Positions 59,811 through 64,000 of a stretch of DNA of 64,000 nucleotides are shown here, piece by piece. Both the position numbers and the translations under genes were made by a program. How positions within the stretch are numbered: position 1 is the stretch's first letter; each line of letters begins with the position of its first letter. The DNA comes from Nicotiana tabacum (Eukaryota; Streptophyta; Magnoliopsida; Solanales; Solanaceae). Under the pieces are notes generated by a model that saw nothing but the letters and a program-made list of their open reading frames with translations, did not search any database and was not told the origin of the DNA. The stretch covers positions 140,914,948 to 140,978,947 of the forward strand of contig NC_134082.1 in NCBI RefSeq assembly GCF_000715075.1, read 5' to 3'.

Positions 59811-61212
59811 GGGCTACTAACCCTACTATACTGCCTTGCCCTAAAGTCTGGGGTAGTACCTCCTCATATGACCCAGGTCTCCACACTCAAAAGAACCCAT
59901 GGTGTGGTGGCCTACTGTCCTGACGGTTGACCCTGATAGCCTGTAGACCCACTAAAAGAAGCCTAAATAGCTGGTGGACGGTATGAACTCTCCGGTATAG
60001 CACTGAAATAAGAACTAGAAGAACCCTGGGGACCTGAAAAACCACTAGAGGAACTATGGATAGCTGGTGAGGGATAATAACTCTTTGGTATGACACTAAA
60101 ATAGGCGCGTACTAGAGCACTAGGTGGTGGTGCTAAATATGGGGGCCTCCTAGGCTGACCCCTTCCAACCTGACCTCTACCCCTAGCTGGGGCACCTCTG
60201 AACTCTCCGGAGAATCTAGCCCTCTTGTCCTACTGTATCTGCTCCATACCTCTCAAACGGTAGCCCTTATCCTCTAAGCAATCTCCACCACTAGCTGATA
60301 AGAAGTCCCCATCTCCACATCTCGGGCCATGTTGGCCCTAATGCCATAATGCAACCATATAATGAACCTCCGCACCCTCTCTACGTCAGTAGGAAGTATC
60401 ATCATTGCATGACGGGATAACTTAGAAAACCTCGCCTCATAGTCGGTCACGGACATCTGACCCTGCTCAAGTTGCTCAAACTGATACCGCAGCTCTTCCA
60501 TCTCAGAGGGTGGAATATACCTGTCCAAGAATAACTGTGTGAACTGACACCAAGTGATGGGAGGAGAACCTGCTGGCCTGCCAAGAACATAGGATTGCCA
60601 CCATCTACGGACCCTGTCCTCCAGCTGGAAAGTAGTGAAGTCTACCCCATACGACTCCAATATCCTCATGTTGTGTAGTTTGTCCCTACACCCATAAATG
60701 AAGACAGGAGGGTGTAGCCTGGTGCATTTGTCCAATAACTTCTACGGATTACCATCTGCAGCTGGTCTGGGCTCGGGCACCACTGCAGCAACTGGCTTGG
60801 CCCCATCCGTGGGTAGTACACCCGGAGTCTGATACACTGCAGTTGCATGACCAGGAGCCTGAGCAGTAGGGGTCTGTGCTCCCTGTCATACCTGCGATGT
60901 AGCTGGATCTGTTGGAAATAAACCAGCCTGAGTCATGGTGTCCATGAACCGCAGCATACAGCCTATGACTTTCTGGAAACTCGGTGCTATCGTAAAGTCT
61001 ACTAGGGTAAGCTCAGTTGCGGGCACCTTGCCTTGCTCCTCAATTATAGGATCTCCCCCAGGATCTGCCGGTGGGGCTAGTGGAATAGCTTTGTTATTCC
61101 CTCGTCCCCTCCCTAGGGCTGGTGCCCTCCTTCGGCCTCAGCCTCAGCCTGTAGCAATGGGGGGAGCAGCTCCTCCAAGGTCTGGAACATCTATCGTACG
61201 TGTCCTCACCAT
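59811..61212 (-). pseudogene. Gypsy-4 gag (broken)
   Basis: ATG at 61212 (MVRTRTIDVPDLGG) matches the gypsy-3 gag start. The capsid-like domain is open in 60735-60274 (TRLHPPVF, FTTFQLEDRVRRWWQSYVLGRP, MMILPTDVERVRRFI) but lacks about 12 residues after PPVF. The zinc knuckle near 59892-59856 has lost its first and last cysteines. Confidence 0.82.
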
Positions 61213-61389
61213 CTATGAGAGAATAGGAGAGTGAAACTTAGTATACCAACTACTGCACAATAGGAAATGAGTAAAGAGAAGTTTCCTAACACCATATAAC
61301 CTCTCGAAGATAAATATAGACGTCTCCGTACTGATCCGCAAGACTCTATTAGGTTTGCCAATGACTTGTGAGACCTACGTGAACCTAGT

Positions 61390-61401
61390 GCTCTGATACC
61401 A
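61390..61401 (-). other. Primer binding site of gypsy-4
   Basis: TGGTATCAGAGC on the minus strand, three bases from the LTR end. Confidence 0.8.
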
Positions 61402-61404
61402 TGT

Positions 61405-61502
61405 TGTCATGACCCAATTCCATTATAGGTCATGATGGCGCCCAACACCATTGTCAGGAAAGACAACGTGGAAATATTAATAAGTTCTAGTTTTGCTTTA
61501 CT
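61405..61502 (-). repeat. Gypsy-4 5' LTR, terminal 98 bp
   Basis: It matches 45379-45476 closely (tgtca.gacccaattcc...agttctagttttgctttact) and is then cut by gypsy-5. Confidence 0.8.
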
Positions 61503-62728
61503 TGTAAGGCCCCGTGAAAATTTCTACCCAAAACCAGAAAGCTCATAGTGCCAAGTTAGGAATATATGTTAGAAATTGGTAAAATTCTTCACGGCGAACT
61601 CTTTGGACTGATCTGTGCATTAAAAAGTTAAGGAAGAATGTTTTCCAAAAAAGTGCGTTTCCGCGGTCTATTATGCGGTCGCATAATAGTTATGCAGATA
61701 GCATAGTCGCCGCACAGTCAGACAGTGTGATGGTTAATTTTGAGGTCAACTATGCGGCCAATTATGCGATCGTATAATGAATATGAGAGCCGCATAGTCT
61801 TCGCATAATCCCTTTGGAATTTTTGCGAGGGGTAGTTCTGTGGGTGCATTATGCGATCACAAAATAGGTATGCGGACCACATTCTTGCTGCATACCCGGA
61901 AAGTTTGTTCAGGTTTTTGGGACTATATTTACGGTTCATTCTGGGGCTGCATGTCCATTATGCGATCGTAGAGTGTTTTGGTGCTCCTATTTCCTAACTT
62001 TTAAAACCCGACCCCATCCCATTAAAAACACCTCCTTAGGTCCCTTTTATGATATTCTACTGCAAATAGAGTGAGAGAGGAGGTTCTAGAGGGAGAGAGT
62101 GATCTTCATCAATTTTCCCACTCAATCCTTGCCTAAATCCTTGAAGATTATCAAGTAAAGCTGCTAGGCCTTCACCCAAGATATCAAAGTTGTTAGGAAA
62201 TTCCGGAATTTATTGTAAGGATTTAAGAAAAGCTCTATTGAGATGGCTCTATAGCAAACAGTGCCGATCGCACGTAGCAGAGTATCTTCCTCTTAAAATC
62301 TTGGTGAGCCCATTTTCTTTCAAGGGGTTATGTTGTACATCTTTTATTGTAAATTTCCACTTTTAAGGTATAACCAGGGCCTTGTTGCCAGCATTATCAA
62401 AACTTTCTTTTGTACCCTTAGAGGCTCCGAAGATGTTTGTGTGAGCTATGTTCGGGTTGGATGGGTCACTAGACCATGTTGAAATTCTGAACTCCTGTTT
62501 CCTCTAAACTGTAAACTGTATGATGTTTTGGGAATATAACCATGGTTTAAGGTTTATGATATAAAATGTACTAATAATGTTGAATGTATGATCTCTTCTA
62601 ATGTCTAAATAAAAAAAATCATGGTTCCCTTAATCATATTGAGTTGTGTAGAAAGTGTTATAAAGGCTTGCTTAGTTAGGTTCACTCGATTGAGCGTCGG
62701 TCGTGCCTCCCGAGGTTAGGGCGTGACA
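61503..62728 (+). repeat. Gypsy-5 5' LTR
   Basis: TGTAAGGCCC to GGGCGTGACA. The part at 61660-61975 holds tatgcggtcgcataat-type words. A TATA-like string is not obvious. Confidence 0.8.
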
Positions 62729-62732
62729 AACT

Positions 62733-62744
62733 TGGTATCAGAGC
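62733..62744 (+). other. Primer binding site of gypsy-5
   Basis: TGGTATCAGAGC four bases after the LTR end. Confidence 0.85.
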
Positions 62745-62942
62745 CTAACGTTTTAAAGTGTCCTAGGATGTCTCGGAGCTGTGTCTAGTAGAGTCCTTCT
62801 TATCGGTGTGTAGTCGACCACATCTATAAGTTGGAGGCTACTTGGGCATTTAGGAATAACAACCTTCTTTGATATTCTGGATCGTGCGGCAATTGTGAAA
62901 CTATTTCTCCTTTAACTAGTGCATTCTTTTAACTTTCAGTAC

Positions 62943-64000
62943 ATGGAACCAAAGAAGAAAGAGAGAATTGGCCAAGAAGCCAATACCCCCTCAAGAGTGG
63001 CTGATGATTCACTACTTGATACCGCGGGTGAGGAAAATCGCCCTGCTATCACCCTGCCTAATTCTTATACTACCACAGCTCCTACATCTATGGAGGGTGC
63101 CACTATCCCTCCCATTGATACTCCTGCCTCGCCTTCAGCCCCATCTTCCGGTTCCGGTATTTCTGATGGGGATCTTAGGGGAGCTATTCAGATGTTGACC
63201 CAGCTTGTGGCCTCTCAAGCCCAAAGGTCAAATGTTGCACAAAGTTTATCTAGCCAACAAGGGGGTTCCACCAGTTCCAGGGTGAAAAGATTTCTTTAGT
63301 TAGACCCTCTAGTGTATTCAGGTGCAAATCCAGAAAAGGACCCCCAGGATTTTATTGATGAGATGCACAAGACCCTCCGGTTTATGCGTGCAACTGAGAT
63401 AGAGGGAGTATAGTTGGCTGCCTACCGTCTGAAAGGGGTGGCCTATTCATGGTTTGAATTGTGGGAAGATTCCCGTGAGTAGGGGAGCCCTCCGACGAGG
63501 TGGAACGAGTTTGTGGATGCCTTTATAGATCATTTCCTTCCCGCTGAGACAAGGGAAGCTTGTGCAGCAGAGTTTGAGAATCTAAGGCAAGGTATCAGAA
63601 GTGTGTGGGAGTACCACATAGAGTTTGCCTTCCTGTCCAAATATGCTATTCACATGTTGCCTACAATGGAGGCCAGGGTGCGTCGGTTTGTTCAGGGCCT
63701 TAATCCTTTAACTATTAATGAGGCTTCTACATCTACCTTGAATTCTGACATGAATTATGGGAAGATGGTGGAATTTTCTCAGGCCACAATGAATCGTAAA
63801 GTGAAGAACAGGATAGAGCGAGAGGGTAATAGAAAGGCCCGGTTTATGGGCAACATGGGTGAGTCGCTAGGTGGGGGAAGATCAGGTTTTTGGGGAGGAT
63901 CATTAGGGCCGTCCCAGTCTGTTACACAGTCTTCAGCCAGTGCACCACCATCAGGGCCCAACCAGCAACAACAGTGGAGCCATTTCAGGCCAGTCAAGGC
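62943..64000 (+). pseudogene. Gypsy-5 gag, partial, with three in-frame TAG stops
   Basis: ATGGAACCAAAGAAG opens a gag frame with a proline/serine-rich N-terminus (TPASPSAPSSGSG) and the capsid-like domain (DPLVYSGANPEKDPQDFIDEM, LKGVAYSWFELWEDSRE, WNEFVDAFIDHFLP, MLPTMEARVRRFVQGL). In-frame TAG codons lie at 63297-63299, 63411-63413 and 63480-63482. No frameshift is seen up to the window end. The zinc knuckle would lie beyond the window. Confidence 0.85.

Larger units (their letters stand above)
45379..61502 (-). mobile_element. Gypsy-4, Ty3/gypsy element with other elements in both LTRs
   Basis: The 3' LTR survives as 45379-45505 and 53993-56169, separated by gypsy-3. The internal region is 56170-61404. 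The 5' LTR is represented only by 61405-61502, because gypsy-5 inserted there and continues past the window. Primer site, polypurine tract and gene order are standard. Its right target duplication cannot be seen; the left flank is gagaa. It is heavily decayed. Confidence 0.82.
61503..64000 (+). mobile_element. Gypsy-5, 5' part of a different Ty3/gypsy family (runs off window)
   Basis: A short LTR (1226 bp), methionine-type primer site and gag mark the 5' end of an element inserted in the gypsy-4 LTR. LTR and gag sequences are unlike the other gypsy elements here. The left target bases would be ttact (61498-61502); the right end is outside. Confidence 0.85.

Overview
This window looks like repeat-rich nuclear DNA from a plant of the nightshade family, and a Nicotiana-like genome fits best. 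The evidence is several Ty3/gypsy chromovirus-type elements with long LTRs of about 2.2 to 3.3 kb and methionine-tRNA primer sites, a Ty1/copia element, a tRNA-derived SINE with a (TTG)n tail of the Solanaceae TS type, a Helitron-like 3' end, and a few spliced gene remnants in AT-rich host DNA. There is no bacterial gene organisation. The genus is an inference.

The core is a host segment present twice in direct orientation. Copy A spans about 2485-6789. Copy B starts at 18441 and is broken into 18441-21416, 30409-about 31180 and 45130-45378. Each copy carries, in order, a 3' fragment of an MLO-like membrane-protein gene (+), a two-exon defensin-like cysteine-rich peptide gene (-), and a degenerate threonine-tRNA-like sequence (-). 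Each copy is preceded by the same LTR piece (called LTR-X here), which is interrupted at the same base by the same gypsy element. This suggests a tandem duplication by unequal exchange between repeats. In copy A the defensin-like gene is open and spliceable. In copy B it has a 17-bp deletion with a premature stop, and a copia element sits 60 bp upstream of its start codon. The MLO fragment is dead in both copies.

Layout: 1-1499 LTR of gypsy-1 type; 1500-2484 LTR-X; 2485-6789 host copy A; 6790-7396 LTR-X remnant; 7397-17456 gypsy-1 (-); 17457-18440 LTR-X; 18441-21416 host copy B with the defensin-like pseudogene; 21417-30403 copia (-) carrying a solo gypsy LTR at 24104-27271; 30409-31180 host copy B continued; about 31185-45129 Helitron-like element containing a SINE, whose tail contains gypsy-2 (31946-43697, -); 45130-45378 last piece of host copy B; 45379-61502 gypsy-4 (-), whose 3' LTR contains gypsy-3 (+, 45506-53992) and whose 5' LTR is cut by gypsy-5 (+, 61503 to the window end).

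All element genes found carry stops, frameshifts or lost catalytic or zinc-binding residues. The best preserved reading frames are the protease-RT frame of gypsy-2 and the RT-RNase H and integrase frames of gypsy-3. The only plausibly functional host gene is the defensin-like gene of copy A. The most unusual signals are: short CG-rich self-complementary word arrays at the same relative place in six different LTR types; hairpin tandem arrays in the gypsy-2 LTR; deletions repaired with locally copied filler; and gypsy pol frames that run through the polypurine tract and stop in the first bases of the 3' LTR.
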